Shown: one piece after another, positions 1 through 10,486 of the stretch | Position numbering within the stretch: position 1 is the first letter of the stretch | How the letters are laid out: each line of letters begins with the position of its first letter | Origin: Limnobaculum eriocheiris | Lineage (GTDB): Bacteria > Pseudomonadota > Gammaproteobacteria > Enterobacterales > Enterobacteriaceae | Length of the DNA: 64,000 nt | Assembly (NCBI RefSeq): GCF_021010575.1 | Contig: NZ_JAJNAG010000007.1 | Coordinates: forward strand, 52,936 to 116,935 | Direction of reading: 5' to 3' | The notes under the pieces: generated by a model | Told to the model about the DNA's origin: nothing | Database searches by the model: none | The model's input: only the letters and a program-made list of their open reading frames with translations | Position numbers and translations under genes: made by a program

Positions 1-2415
1 GCGGGCGCGTTACGTTTCGAACAAACGGGCGATTTTAACGCGGCTAACGTAACTAACAGCGCAGAAGCCACCTTATCGATGGCGGCAAATGCGACGCTGG
101 CGGTTGCAGAACAGTTTAAGACCGACGGTAAGTTTGATGTGGTTGCTGGTAATGCGGCTTCTGTTGTGACGGCAAAATCTGCTGAAATCGGTAGTGCTGC
201 AACCCTTAACCTGTCTGGTTATAACGTTCCAGCCACGATGAGCAGCAAAGAGCTGGGTAGTAATGATTTCCGTGTTATCACCACTTCAGCCGCGGGTAAG
301 CTGACAGGTGATTTCAAAGCGGTTTCTGTCGGTGGCGCAGCCAGTGAAGTTGATTATCTGGTTCTGACCCCAACGAATGACAAGCAAAATTACAGTATTG
401 GCCTGGGCCTCTCCTGGTATGCGGCTGAGTCTAAAGCGCCTGCAAAAGCACAGGGTACTTTTACTCTGGTTGATCAGAAAGAGTTCTTCGATCTGGGTGC
501 AGTTCTGGCGGATAAAGCGGCCAATGCGGCAACCGGCTGGGATGGTAAAACGCTGACTAAAGCAGGCGAAGGTACACTTCAACTGTCTGGCGTTAATACT
601 TACACCGGCGCAACGCTGATTAACGCAGGTACATTACGTGCCGGAAGTGCAGATATTATTGCCAAGAGTTCACAGTTAACCGTAGCAAATGGCGGAACCT
701 TTGATCTGAATAACTTTGATCAGCACGTTAATAACCTGAACGGAGCCGGTAACGTTACATTAGGCAGCGCAACCTTAACTACCACTAACGATGTCAATAA
801 TACCTTTAGTGGTGTGATCGGCGGTGCGGGTAACTTTGTTCAGGAAGGTAAGGGTCAGTTAACTATCACTAACAGCCAAACCTATCTGGGTACTACCAAC
901 ATTAATGCGGGCTACATGACCCTGCTGAATAACGCAGTGCTGAACAGTAGCAACGTGACTATTGCTAAAGGAGCAGAGCTGGGCGGTTACGGTGGCGTAA
1001 ATGGCAGCGTTATCAACGATGGCTTACTGGCAACGGCTGATGCCGCTAACGGTTATGCAGCAGAACCTGCGGGTAACTTCACGATTGGTGGTAACTTCAC
1101 TAACAACGGTGAAATCCGTATGGCCAGCCCGGACCCACGTAGCCAAACCATCGTTAAAGGTAACTACATTGGTAATAACGGTCTGTTAACGCTGAGTACC
1201 GTGCTGGGTGGCGATAACTCTATTACCGATAAGCTGATTATCTCCGGTGATACTTCTGGTACTACTAACGTCGTGGTGAACAATGCCGGTGGCGAAGGTG
1301 CTCAAACTAAGAAGGGTATCGAGATTATTAGCGTAGGCGGACAGTCAAACGGTCAGTTCACATTGGCTAACCGTATCGTGGCGGGTGCTTATGAATATAG
1401 CCTGTATCAGGGACTTCCATATGAAGCCAACGGTAACTGGTATCTGCGTTCTGTTGGACCAGAGAATAAACCACAGTTGCGTCCTGAAGCGGGTATCTAT
1501 TTAAGCAACCAGTCTATGGCCAGCGTATTACAATCTCTGACACTGTTTGACCGTCAGGGTAGCCAGTTCAGAAGTGCTGACAGCAGCGCCTGGGGTCGTA
1601 TTATCGGTGGTCGTGTTGACAATAAAGCCGGTAATGGTGGCCTGGATATGAACAGCGATTATACGTTGATTCAGGTGGGTGGTGATTTACTGAACTATAC
1701 CACGGGTGATTCCGGTACGGTGGTTGGTGTGATGGGAAGCTGGGGCGATGTGGACTCCGATGCCAGCAGCAAAGCCAATAAGAAGGGTAAACAGTATAGT
1801 GCTACCGGTACGGTTGAAGGCTTCAGTCTGGGTGTTTATGCGACCTGGTTTGCTGATGCTAAAGATCAGAAAGGCGCTTACCTTGATGGTTGGTCTCAAT
1901 ACGGTTGGTATAACAACAGCGCCAGCGGTGAGTCAATGTCTACAGACAAGTATGACTCTACGTCGATGACTTCATCACTGGAAGCCGGTTACAGCTTTGT
2001 ACTTAACGACAATACCATGAACGAGTGGCGTTTAATTCCACAGGCTCAGGTTGTTTATAACGACTACTCAGCCAACAGTTTTGTTGATTCTGGCAAGACC
2101 AAGGTTGATGGTCAGAAGAATGATAACTGGAGCACGCGTTTAGGTTCTCGCATTGCGGGCAAAATCAAAGGTGAGAGTTATACCCATCGTCCGTTTGCTG
2201 AGGTGAACTGGTGGTATGCTCAGGATGGCGCTTCCGTTAAGTTAGACCAGAATACCGTTAAGCAAGATATGCCGAAGAATCGTGCAGAGCTGAAACTGGG
2301 TCTTCAGAGCGAGTTTGATAATAACTGGAGTACCACAGTAAGCGTAGGCGGTCAGGTTGGTAACAATGGTTATCACAGTATGCAGGGTGGTATTAATGTT
2401 CGTTACGCGTTTTAA
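1..2415 (+). CDS. Autotransporter, 3' part (gene starts before the window)
   Basis: The reading frame is already open at base 1, so this is the C-terminal part (about 804 residues visible) of a type Va autotransporter. The passenger is rich in Asn, Gly, Thr and Ser. It contains an autotransporter-associated beta-strand (PATR) repeat around the motif GEGTLQLSGVNTYTGATLIN, typical of right-handed beta-helix passengers. The last ~270 residues form the outer-membrane barrel: alternating aromatic strands, and a final strand NVRYAF ending in Phe, the usual signal for the BAM complex. The passenger role cannot be read from this fragment; adhesion or aggregation is the usual guess. A hairpin terminator follows directly. 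A second, different autotransporter lies 1.1 kb downstream on the same strand, so this is a cluster of surface proteins. Confidence 0.9.
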   Translation, partial: AGALRFEQTGDFNAANVTNSAEATLSMAANATLAVAEQFKTDGKFDVVAGNAASVVTAKSAEIGSAATLNLSGYNVPATMSSKELGSNDFRVITTSAAGKLTGDFKAVSVGGAASEVDYLVLTPTNDKQNYSIGLGLSWYAAESKAPAKAQGTFTLVDQKEFFDLGAVLADKAANAATGWDGKTLTKAGEGTLQLSGVNTYTGATLINAGTLRAGSADIIAKSSQLTVANGGTFDLNNFDQHVNNLNGAGNVTLGSATLTTTNDVNNTFSGVIGGAGNFVQEGKGQLTITNSQTYLGTTNINAGYMTLLNNAVLNSSNVTIAKGAELGGYGGVNGSVINDGLLATADAANGYAAEPAGNFTIGGNFTNNGEIRMASPDPRSQTIVKGNYIGNNGLLTLSTVLGGDNSITDKLIISGDTSGTTNVVVNNAGGEGAQTKKGIEIISVGGQSNGQFTLANRIVAGAYEYSLYQGLPYEANGNWYLRSVGPENKPQLRPEAGIYLSNQSMASVLQSLTLFDRQGSQFRSADSSAWGRIIGGRVDNKAGNGGLDMNSDYTLIQVGGDLLNYTTGDSGTVVGVMGSWGDVDSDASSKANKKGKQYSATGTVEGFSLGVYATWFADAKDQKGAYLDGWSQYGWYNNSASGESMSTDKYDSTSMTSSLEAGYSFVLNDNTMNEWRLIPQAQVVYNDYSANSFVDSGKTKVDGQKNDNWSTRLGSRIAGKIKGESYTHRPFAEVNWWYAQDGASVKLDQNTVKQDMPKNRAELKLGLQSEFDNNWSTTVSVGGQVGNNGYHSMQGGINVRYAF

Positions 2416-2441
2416 TTAGCCTTAACGATCATATAGTCCGG

Positions 2442-2474
2442 AACAGCGTGTCATTCGTGGCACGCTGTTTTTTT
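2442..2474 (+). terminator. Rho-independent terminator of the first autotransporter
   Basis: A 9-bp stem (AACAGCGTG at 2442-2450 with CACGCTGTT at 2461-2469) is followed by a run of T. It sits 27 bases after the stop codon and also faces the 3' end of the convergent SH3 gene. Confidence 0.85.
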
Positions 2475-2481
2475 ATAGCCG

Positions 2482-3031
2482 CTAAACGCCATATCTCTTA
2501 TTTCCTCCGGAAGTGATGCAATAGCGCCCACCGCGAGGCCCGATACAAATCCGTCCTGAGGAACAGGGGCATCCGCTGTCTGAATAGTTAATCGGTCTGA
2601 CGACGGGCAGTGACCCTGACCAGAAACGATAAACAGCAGGTGCGATGGTTGGTTTTTTATTGTTGATATAACAGTTATCAGTATTGCACAGTAAAGAAGA
2701 GGGTACCCATCTGGCGGGTTCTGTATCCGGCGTTATCCTTGACCAACTATCTCTTTGCTCATGAATCAATACTTTCTGGTCTTGTTTCAGCGAAGCAATA
2801 ACTTTCCCATTTGGGGAACTGCGCACATTAAGTTTTTTGGCACTGACATATTGCGTAACTAACTGAATTTCAGGCGGTGCTGAAGTGGTTTGGCCGCGAT
2901 AATAAAGCAGTGGCTGTGGTATGAGGTGATGATTTATCTGAAGTGGTTGGTTTCTCTGATTTAAAGATGAAACCAACAACGACAATAACAATAAGGGCGA
3001 TCATCATATTATTACGTTTAGCTCTGACCAT
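2482..3031 (-). pseudogene. Membrane-anchored SH3b-domain protein, frameshifted
   Basis: The intact downstream frame encodes a bacterial SH3 domain (motif KKLNVRSSPNGKVIASL, then WSRI and RWVPSSLL). A Cys-rich tail with GPRGGRYCIT and GGNKRY resembles the PBCV-type basic adaptor motif. A natural start with a good ribosome site (GAGGA, 8 bases before ATG at 3031) lies in another frame and gives MVRAKRNN followed by a hydrophobic segment IALIVIVVVGFIF, a normal N-terminal anchor. That frame runs into PTTSDKSSP and ends soon after. Removing one base of the TTT run at 2889-2891 would join the two frames (..RP/TTSAPPEIQ..) into one protein of about 180 residues. So I see either a one-base insertion that broke the gene or a sequencing error. 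SH3b domains of this kind often bind peptidoglycan; the function here is unknown. Confidence 0.65.
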
Positions 3032-3574
3032 AATCATCTTCCTCGTATGAAAAGGTATGTTATGGCATAAGCATTTGATAATAATCAGCTGTCAGATTTG
3101 CCAGCTCTCCCGTAATAAACAGGGAATATTTTAATTTATCGCAGTCACTTCGCTTGTTTGGGTGTGAAGGCACAGCGGTGTTAAAGGTGCTCGCCCGTCG
3201 CACAATAATTGAGTACAGCACAACATCATTTACACACAAAACCTACTCACTCTGAATTCCACTCCTGTTACTTAAAAACAACACATTTCTATCGTGATAT
3301 ATCCCATTTGGTAATGAATAACCAAACAAAATAACCAATAAAAAACAAAATCATCAATATAAATATCGTAAATTTCAATACAAGAAGCACATCACAAAAT
3401 TGAAACTATCCGTAAAGTGTAAAAAAGTATGTTGATATTTATCAATATGTAACCAATCAATAAGTGGGCAAACTTATCGCCGTAGTTTGGTACCGCGTTT
3501 AATCAAAATAGAAAGTGGCACAGCTGCCATTAACCAGAAACGTTTATATAAGCCTCGCTTGAAGGAATTTTTAT
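3032..3574. other. AT-rich intergenic region before the protease autotransporter
   Basis: No open frame of note. It holds the divergent upstream regions of the SH3 gene and the S8 autotransporter, an FNR-like box at 3432-3445 and the ribosome site GAAGGA near 3560. The stretch 3280-3450 is especially AT-rich. Confidence 0.6.
3432..3445 (+). promoter_or_regulatory. Consensus FNR-type box upstream of the S8 autotransporter
   Basis: TTGATATTTATCAA is a perfect TTGAT-N4-ATCAA palindrome, the consensus for FNR. It is centred about 136 bases before the ATG of the autotransporter. A class II promoter would start near 3480. The region is AT-rich, so a chance match cannot be excluded. Confidence 0.45.
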
Positions 3575-6500
3575 ATGAATACGATGTTCGAGACATTTTT
3601 TGATAGTGCTCACCAAAAATCGTTTACAACTAATAAAAAACAGGAAAAAACCACAGGGTTAACCAAGTCTGCGGTTGCTTTAGCTATTGCTGCGGCAACC
3701 TTATCAATGACGGGAGGGGCAACGGCAGCCTATATCGAACCCGGACAAATTGGTGATAAAGCCAGTTGGGAAACCGAGGAATACGCTAAAGACTGGGGAC
3801 TGAAGGCGATGAAAGCGTCAAGTGCCTATGCCTTAGGTTATTACGGGCAGGGTGTCAGAGTTGGCGTAATGGACTCCGGGGCGCTGTTGTTTAAACATTC
3901 TGATTTGAATGGCGAGCGCTTTCATGCGGTTCATGCCTCCGGGGTATATGGATCTTCTGGTTTACGCTATCCACAGGTGGCAACAGGAGGCCAGCAGGGC
4001 GCTTATGTAAAAGGTGAAGCCTTTGATATCACCGGTGAATGGGTATTGGGCCTGAATGATGGACACGGTACTCATGTAACCGGCACTGTCGGTGCCAACA
4101 GGGATGGTGAAGGTATGCATGGCGTTGCCTGGGGTTCCGATATTTATGTCGGTAACAACGGGGGCACTGATAGTAATAACTATGGCCCATTCCAGGATTA
4201 CCAGTACTTCTATACCGGCTGGAAAGCGATGGTGGATGCCGGTGCTGAAGTCATCAATAACAGCTGGGGTACCAATATTCGCATTGTTGACCGGAAAACC
4301 ACCGGGAGCGACAACGGAAATACCGGCGTTCACCTGCCAGCGAATAATATCAATCAGTCAGAATATGAGTATTTCTACTTCAACAAAATGTACGGTGATA
4401 ACCCATCATTTGTTGATGCCGCTTATGATGCGGTGAAAGACACTACGGTAGTGCAAATATTTACCACCGGCAACCGTGATTATGCTAACCCATTCTATCG
4501 TGCACTTTACCCCTATTTTAATCCGGAGGCTGAACAGCACTGGATTGCGGTGGCCGGTTTACAGCGCGTAACCGGAACCGATAACTACGCTCTCTCCTAT
4601 ACCTGGAACGAAGCTGGTGATGCCAAATGGTGGACCGTAGTGGCTCCGGGCAGCGTGATATATTCCACTACGGTGGATTCTGCTACCGGTGCCGCCGGTT
4701 GGGGAAATTCATCCGGTACCTCTATGTCAGCCCCTCATGTTGCCGGGGCAATGGGGGTTCTGCTTTCCCGCTATCAGGACATGAGTGCGCTTCAGGTACG
4801 TGATGTGATGTTTACCACCGCTAATCATCTGAATCCGGACGGCAGTGTATTAAATGGCTGGACCGCAGCAGAGGGTGTACCTGATGTCCGTTACGGCTGG
4901 GGTATTCCGGATCTGGATAAGGGTATGTACGGTCCGGGTCAGTTCCTGAGTAAATTTGAGTACAACATGGCGACTACCCCGTTAGATGTCTGGAGTAACG
5001 ACATTAGCCAAACCGGACTGGATGCTCGCCAGCAAGAGGATCTGGCGTGGCTGCAAGCCTATCAGGCCAACGGAATTGCTGCCGGTGGCGACTATGAGTT
5101 GGGGGATGATTTTGTTGTCAGCGACGGTAATAACGATCCAACGGATCACATTATCGATCTGGCGGATGCAGAAAAATGGCGTCAGGAGTACTACGATAAA
5201 CGCGCCGCCGCGATTCAGGCCAAAATTGATGCGGGTTCCTATATTGCTTCACTGGTGAAACAGGGCTCAGGTACGCTGGTGATGACCGGTGATAATACCT
5301 ATGCCGGTGGCACTACTGTCGAAGGTGGCTCATTGTATGGCTTCACCGAATCGTTTGGCGATGGCAAAGTGAGGGTAAATGGCGGCCAGTTTGGCGTTAT
5401 TTCCAGCTATAACGACGCCTTTACGCTAAAAGGCGAGCTGGCGTCAACGGAGAGTCATAAAGCCAATATTGAAGTGAACGCCGGTGGTACCTATGTGGTC
5501 AGCGCCGGGGAAGATGTCAACGTAGGTGCACTGACCTTTAACGACGGCTCAATGATTACCGTGGGTTCCACCCGCAGAGACGTATTTAACGATGCATACC
5601 TGCATGGCATTACCGCAACGGGGAGCGTTACGGCGGATACCTTAACCGACGCGGATAAAGCGATAGTGACTCCGGACTATGCTTTCTTTAAAACCGATCT
5701 GGCGATTGCCGATAACACCATTACCGCCACCTTTGGCCGCAATAATGATGTTTCATTTGCCAGCTATGGTAATCACCGCAACGGTCGGGCCATTGCACGG
5801 GCTATTGAAGCCTCGGGCACTACGCCAGTGCTGGCGCGTTCGGTGAGTGCCGCAGCGCTGAGTTCCGGCGGCCTCTACGATAAACTGTTAACCGCCACCA
5901 AAGATGAAGTACGCAATACCTTTAACTCTCTTGGCAGCGATATGTACCTGAACACACGCAACGCCAGCATTGTTAACTCGATGACCACCACTCAGGTAGT
6001 TAAGGATCAGGCAGCAGGCTCAGGCAATGGCCGTAAGGTGGAGATGGCCGATGGTTCAGCTCGTCTGTGGATGGCCGGTATTGGCAGTTGGTCTGAAGTG
6101 GATTATGGCCAGTCCAATATGGATGTGGATTTTTATGCGGCTCTGGTTGGTGTGGAAGCAGATATTGCGGCCAGCACTAAGATGGGAATGTTCTTCGGCG
6201 CCGGTTCCACTAAGTTTAAGGGCGGTGTGCATGACAAAGTGGACAGTAACGATATGCACCTGGGCCTTTACGGTATAACCAATTTCGCCGAGGTAGCTTC
6301 ACTGAGTTATGGTTTGATGTATACCCATCAGGATGCTGATGCCAAACGTAATCTGGTAGTGGTGAATGATATTGGCAGTAATTCAGTTTCTGCGGATGCC
6401 GATATTGCCCAGATCTTCACGGAAGCCGCTTATCTGGGGCTGAATACCAATAGTTACTCCATTGAGCCGCATCTGGGCTTTAGCTGGATGCATATTAAAT

Positions 6501-6871
6501 CGGATGATTACACTGAAACCGTTAGCGATATGGCATTCAAAACCAAAGTTGACGATCAGAACCTGCTGGTAACGACCTTTGGTGTTCGCGGTGGCTTGCC
6601 GTTTACCGTTGGTGAACTGCCGATGACCGTGAAGGCAGATCTTTATGGAATGCACTTCGCCGGAGATAATACCGCCGAAGCAACCATGTATCTCGCGGAT
6701 TCAGGTGTGGCTAACATCAAGGGCGGTAAGCTTTCCACTATGGCAGGAGCCGCTCTGGGTATTGAAGCGCAAGTGACCAAATCTGCATCATTTGGCGTGT
6801 CATATACCGGAGCCTACAACAGCGATATCACCTCAAATGGTGTTTACGCTAAGTTGAAAATTGACTTCTAA
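3575..6871 (+). CDS. Subtilisin-like (S8) serine protease autotransporter
   Basis: A complete 1098-residue self-secreting surface protease. Residues 1-52 form an extended signal peptide with a basic region (TNKKQEKTTGLTKS), a hydrophobic core and a predicted cut after GGATAA. The S8 catalytic triad is visible: Asp100 in VGVMDSG, His164 in DGHGTHVTGT and Ser383 in SGTSMSAPHVAG. The likely oxyanion Asn300 lies in TTGNRD. A PATR beta-helix repeat (KQGSGTLVMTGDNTYAGGTT) follows at about residues 563-590. A C-terminal autotransporter barrel occupies roughly residues 820-1098 and ends in YAKLKIDF. The family includes Serratia SSP and Neisseria NalP-like proteases. They either cleave other surface proteins or are released to act outside. 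The start is set by GAAGGA upstream of the ATG. The substrate is unknown. Confidence 0.93.
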   Translation: MNTMFETFFDSAHQKSFTTNKKQEKTTGLTKSAVALAIAAATLSMTGGATAAYIEPGQIGDKASWETEEYAKDWGLKAMKASSAYALGYYGQGVRVGVMDSGALLFKHSDLNGERFHAVHASGVYGSSGLRYPQVATGGQQGAYVKGEAFDITGEWVLGLNDGHGTHVTGTVGANRDGEGMHGVAWGSDIYVGNNGGTDSNNYGPFQDYQYFYTGWKAMVDAGAEVINNSWGTNIRIVDRKTTGSDNGNTGVHLPANNINQSEYEYFYFNKMYGDNPSFVDAAYDAVKDTTVVQIFTTGNRDYANPFYRALYPYFNPEAEQHWIAVAGLQRVTGTDNYALSYTWNEAGDAKWWTVVAPGSVIYSTTVDSATGAAGWGNSSGTSMSAPHVAGAMGVLLSRYQDMSALQVRDVMFTTANHLNPDGSVLNGWTAAEGVPDVRYGWGIPDLDKGMYGPGQFLSKFEYNMATTPLDVWSNDISQTGLDARQQEDLAWLQAYQANGIAAGGDYELGDDFVVSDGNNDPTDHIIDLADAEKWRQEYYDKRAAAIQAKIDAGSYIASLVKQGSGTLVMTGDNTYAGGTTVEGGSLYGFTESFGDGKVRVNGGQFGVISSYNDAFTLKGELASTESHKANIEVNAGGTYVVSAGEDVNVGALTFNDGSMITVGSTRRDVFNDAYLHGITATGSVTADTLTDADKAIVTPDYAFFKTDLAIADNTITATFGRNNDVSFASYGNHRNGRAIARAIEASGTTPVLARSVSAAALSSGGLYDKLLTATKDEVRNTFNSLGSDMYLNTRNASIVNSMTTTQVVKDQAAGSGNGRKVEMADGSARLWMAGIGSWSEVDYGQSNMDVDFYAALVGVEADIAASTKMGMFFGAGSTKFKGGVHDKVDSNDMHLGLYGITNFAEVASLSYGLMYTHQDADAKRNLVVVNDIGSNSVSADADIAQIFTEAAYLGLNTNSYSIEPHLGFSWMHIKSDDYTETVSDMAFKTKVDDQNLLVTTFGVRGGLPFTVGELPMTVKADLYGMHFAGDNTAEATMYLADSGVANIKGGKLSTMAGAALGIEAQVTKSASFGVSYTGAYNSDITSNGVYAKLKIDF

Positions 6872-6884
6872 ATCTTAACTAACC

Positions 6885-6923
6885 CGATTCACGTATAGAA
6901 AGCTAATTTCTGTACGTGAATCG
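6885..6923 (+). terminator. Long hairpin after the protease autotransporter
   Basis: An 11-bp perfect stem (CGATTCACGTA at 6885-6895 with TACGTGAATCG at 6913-6923) has an inner GAAA/TTTC pairing. There is no T run after it, so it may be an mRNA 3' stabiliser rather than a strong terminator. Confidence 0.5.
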
Positions 6924-7526
6924 AATAGATGAGCTTGTCAGACGTATCCGTCTTTAAATAGTGATGAATTACCGACCGTCGTGCGGTATGACAGATATCC
7001 GAATAAACAGAAACGAAATTGATTAAACCTGACCTGTGAATTACCGACGGTATTAATGGGGTTGATTAATTTTCACTACTGATTAATAGAAACTATATAG
7101 TAAATAAATACAGCGTTAAGTATTGGGTTGATATATATATTTTGAGAATATCCTTTGATTTAATGGTGTTTTTTCATATATTTTATTTTGATTATCTAAT
7201 TGTATTTATTGGTTTTTTTAAATTATTTTTTGCTTATATTAAATTTTAGCCACAATTTTATTGCGATGATTTCATTTGGCGGTTATCAGAGTGATTAAAA
7301 TGAGTGGATTTTTATCGTTAATCGAATTTTATTTGATCTGTTATAACTAAAATATCCCATGATTATGGTTTATTAATATGCAAACAGATTGAGTTATCAT
7401 CCTTTTTCACTAATGAAGTGGGTGCTATTCTGTGATTAATAAAATCGTTATGACTCAATTCATCAGGTATCGCCAGTCGATATCCTTAATCCTGCATTTA
7501 ATATGGTTATTGAAGAAAGAGGCAAG
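6924..7526. other. AT-rich gap before the P450 gene
   Basis: No gene is visible. The 11-mer GAATTACCGAC occurs twice, at 6966-6976 and 7038-7048, each inside a small partial palindrome, and could be a repeated operator. The rest is AT-rich and probably carries the P450 promoter. Confidence 0.4.
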
Positions 7527-8789
7527 ATGCATCACTTAAGTACGGATATTTGTCATTATTTATACTCGTTAGCCGATGAGCAGAATGGTAATAACGTTTC
7601 CCTTGAGCTCAATGGGGTATCCACTTTGATTGTACAAAACAGGGAGGATGCCGAGTATGTTTTACGCCGTAATTATGAGAACTATGAAAAGAACATGGCC
7701 TGGTTTAAGCAGGCTTTGGGTACATCACGCTTTTTTGAAAATGGTCAGATTTGGAAACTGCATAAAAATTTAACTCAGCCATTCTTAAATCGTTTTGACG
7801 ACCAGCAAACGGTCAAACTCTCCATTCACCATGCACAGCAGGGGGTGGCACAGCTAATTGATGATAGTTGTGCTGGTCAGCCAACGCTGGATGACGGCAT
7901 ATTCCGTAAGATGGCTATGGCGGTATTTATTGAGAATTTCTTTCAGGTTTCGCTGGAAGAGTCCGGTATTAATATTGATAACATTGCAGAACTGATGGAG
8001 TTCAGTTCAGAGTTCTCTTTTATACCGGCGGGTATCTTGAACACTCAACACCGGAGAAGGTTGGTTAAGCTACGGGCACTGCGCCGTCAGGTTAACGCGG
8101 ATCTAAAAATATTCAGAGATCCTGAACGTATCAACCCGTTACTGGCGCGCATTCTCAATGCGGAAGCCGAACCGGGCAGCCAGGTCGTGCTGGAAGAGGA
8201 ACTGATGGCGTTTTTAGCTGCAGGCTCAGAATCAACGGCGGCAACCATGAGCTGGGTTTGCTATCTGTTAGCCAATCACCCTGAGCAGCAGGAGCGGCTT
8301 TATCAAGAAGTGATGATGCATCCTCATCCGACTAACTGGCAACAGCTTAGTCAAATGCCGGGGTTAATGACCTTTATTTCTGAAGCGTTACGTCTGTATC
8401 CCCCCATACCGATCATTATCCGACAGGCAATCGGTGCGGATAAGATAGGTAATGACGCAATCAGCGCGCGGCAAAATATCATTATTTCGTTTATTGGGAT
8501 TATGCGTAATAAAAATGTCTACCCAAATCCGGCTGAATTGAACCTCAGAGATGAGGATTATTCACCTCTTAACGATAAAGAGAGCGGTATAGGCATCTCG
8601 TTTAGCCACGGGCCTCGCATATGCGGAGGCAAAGATTTCGCTTTAGTTGAGCTGGCGGGATTTGTTCATACCTTCCTGAAGCAGGCTTCGTTTACCCTGA
8701 CTTCTGACTTACCTCCGCGTTTTTACTGGAAATCTCAGATGATAAATCAGGGCGGGCAACCGGTTAGGGTTACGCCACGTCTGGATTAG
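7527..8789 (+). CDS. Cytochrome P450 monooxygenase
   Basis: A cytosolic haem-thiolate enzyme of about 420 residues, the usual length of soluble bacterial P450s. Motifs are in the right order: the I-helix oxygen-binding segment AGSESTAATMSW, the K-helix ExxR in SEALRLYPP, and the haem loop FSHGPRICGG with the Cys ligand (codon at 8622). I chose the ATG at 7527 (MHHLSTD) over the in-frame ATG at 7503. An AGAGG sits just before 7527, and nothing like a ribosome site precedes 7503. The gene stands alone: no ferredoxin or reductase is in the window, so electrons must come from partners elsewhere. P450s are uncommon in Enterobacterales, which suggests acquisition by transfer. The substrate cannot be told; fatty acids or secondary metabolites are typical. 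Confidence 0.9.
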   Translation: MHHLSTDICHYLYSLADEQNGNNVSLELNGVSTLIVQNREDAEYVLRRNYENYEKNMAWFKQALGTSRFFENGQIWKLHKNLTQPFLNRFDDQQTVKLSIHHAQQGVAQLIDDSCAGQPTLDDGIFRKMAMAVFIENFFQVSLEESGINIDNIAELMEFSSEFSFIPAGILNTQHRRRLVKLRALRRQVNADLKIFRDPERINPLLARILNAEAEPGSQVVLEEELMAFLAAGSESTAATMSWVCYLLANHPEQQERLYQEVMMHPHPTNWQQLSQMPGLMTFISEALRLYPPIPIIIRQAIGADKIGNDAISARQNIIISFIGIMRNKNVYPNPAELNLRDEDYSPLNDKESGIGISFSHGPRICGGKDFALVELAGFVHTFLKQASFTLTSDLPPRFYWKSQMINQGGQPVRVTPRLD

Positions 8790-8813
8790 CGAATAGATAG
8801 CGTGCCATAAAAA

Positions 8814-8858
8814 ACTGCACCTTACTCAGTTGGGTGTCCAACTTTTGGGGTGCAGTCC
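8814..8858. repeat. Inverted repeat resembling an IS150/IS3-family end
   Basis: ACTGCACC (8814-8821) pairs with GGTGCAGT (8849-8856). Read on the minus strand from 8858, the sequence GGACTGCACCCCAAAAGTT followed by GGACAC resembles the terminal repeats of IS150-group elements (which begin TGTACTGCACCC). No transposase is present, so this is at most a solo end. It lies beside a truncated gene and may mark the event that truncated it. It could also serve as a terminator for the P450 gene. Confidence 0.35.
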
Positions 8859-8877
8859 AATCTGCGGGGTTTTGTGT

Positions 8878-9727
<850 letters not shown>

Positions 9728-9997
9728 ATTAGTCAGGAATCGTGGGGGCGTTCGCTTTTTTACTGCTCGTAAGTTTTCGGGTAGCAAAGGTACGGTATAT
9801 TTGTACCGAGATAGGGTCAATGGGAGTATGAGATAATTATCGGGTTTATTTAGAATTTTTGGAGAAAGCTCGCAATACGGTTGAAAATGAAGAATAAGTT
9901 ACATTAGAACAACAGTTGATATACATATCACAGAAAAGAATAATATTTAGAGTTGAAAATTTTATTTTGATATATTCGAAATTCAGGCATATCTAAA

Positions 9998-10390
9998 ATG
10001 GAAATTTCAATAATGGGTAATTATGGAAAAACAGCAATTGATGTTGTTAACAATTATTTGAATGGACAGGATTTGTGTATAGCATGGAATAATCAGATTA
10101 GAAAATATACTTGTTCAGAAAGTAGTATCAAGAAACCATGTCCTAAACATGCATTTTTAGGATTGTGTGAAGCTGGTTTAGTTATCGGGATACCCAAAGG
10201 GACCTGCCCGAATTCAAATAATGAAAATAAGATTTATGCGCTTTCTTTATATCGTCTTCTTAAAGGAAACTTGACTTTATCTCCAAAGGAGCTTCATCGG
10301 CTATATGAAAAAGAGAGGGGTAAGTCCTTAACATATAATAGTCAGGCTGATGTAGTTATTTCTCTTTTTCGTGAAGGGTTACTGAATTAA
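9998..10390 (+). CDS. Small conserved hypothetical protein (DUF6979-like)
   Basis: A 130-residue soluble protein with no signal peptide or membrane segment. The pattern YGKTAIDVVN, then KKPCPKHAFLGLCEAGLVIG and IPKGTCP, then YALSLYRLL, matches my recollection of the DUF6979 family of unknown function; the family link is tentative. Conserved Cys residues in CPKHAFLGLCEAG could be structural. An internal ATG at 10013 (MGNYGK) is an alternative start, and neither start has a strong ribosome site. The gene is clearly more AT-rich than the nar genes nearby and shares this with the next gene, consistent with acquired DNA. Confidence 0.6.
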   Translation: MEISIMGNYGKTAIDVVNNYLNGQDLCIAWNNQIRKYTCSESSIKKPCPKHAFLGLCEAGLVIGIPKGTCPNSNNENKIYALSLYRLLKGNLTLSPKELHRLYEKERGKSLTYNSQADVVISLFREGLLN

Positions 10391-10486
10391 TATATTGGTT
10401 CTATAATTTGTTATTTTTATGGATTTTATTTTTATTAATCGTAATGATATGATTCAATTGATTATTTTACGGTTAAGGAGATGGCT

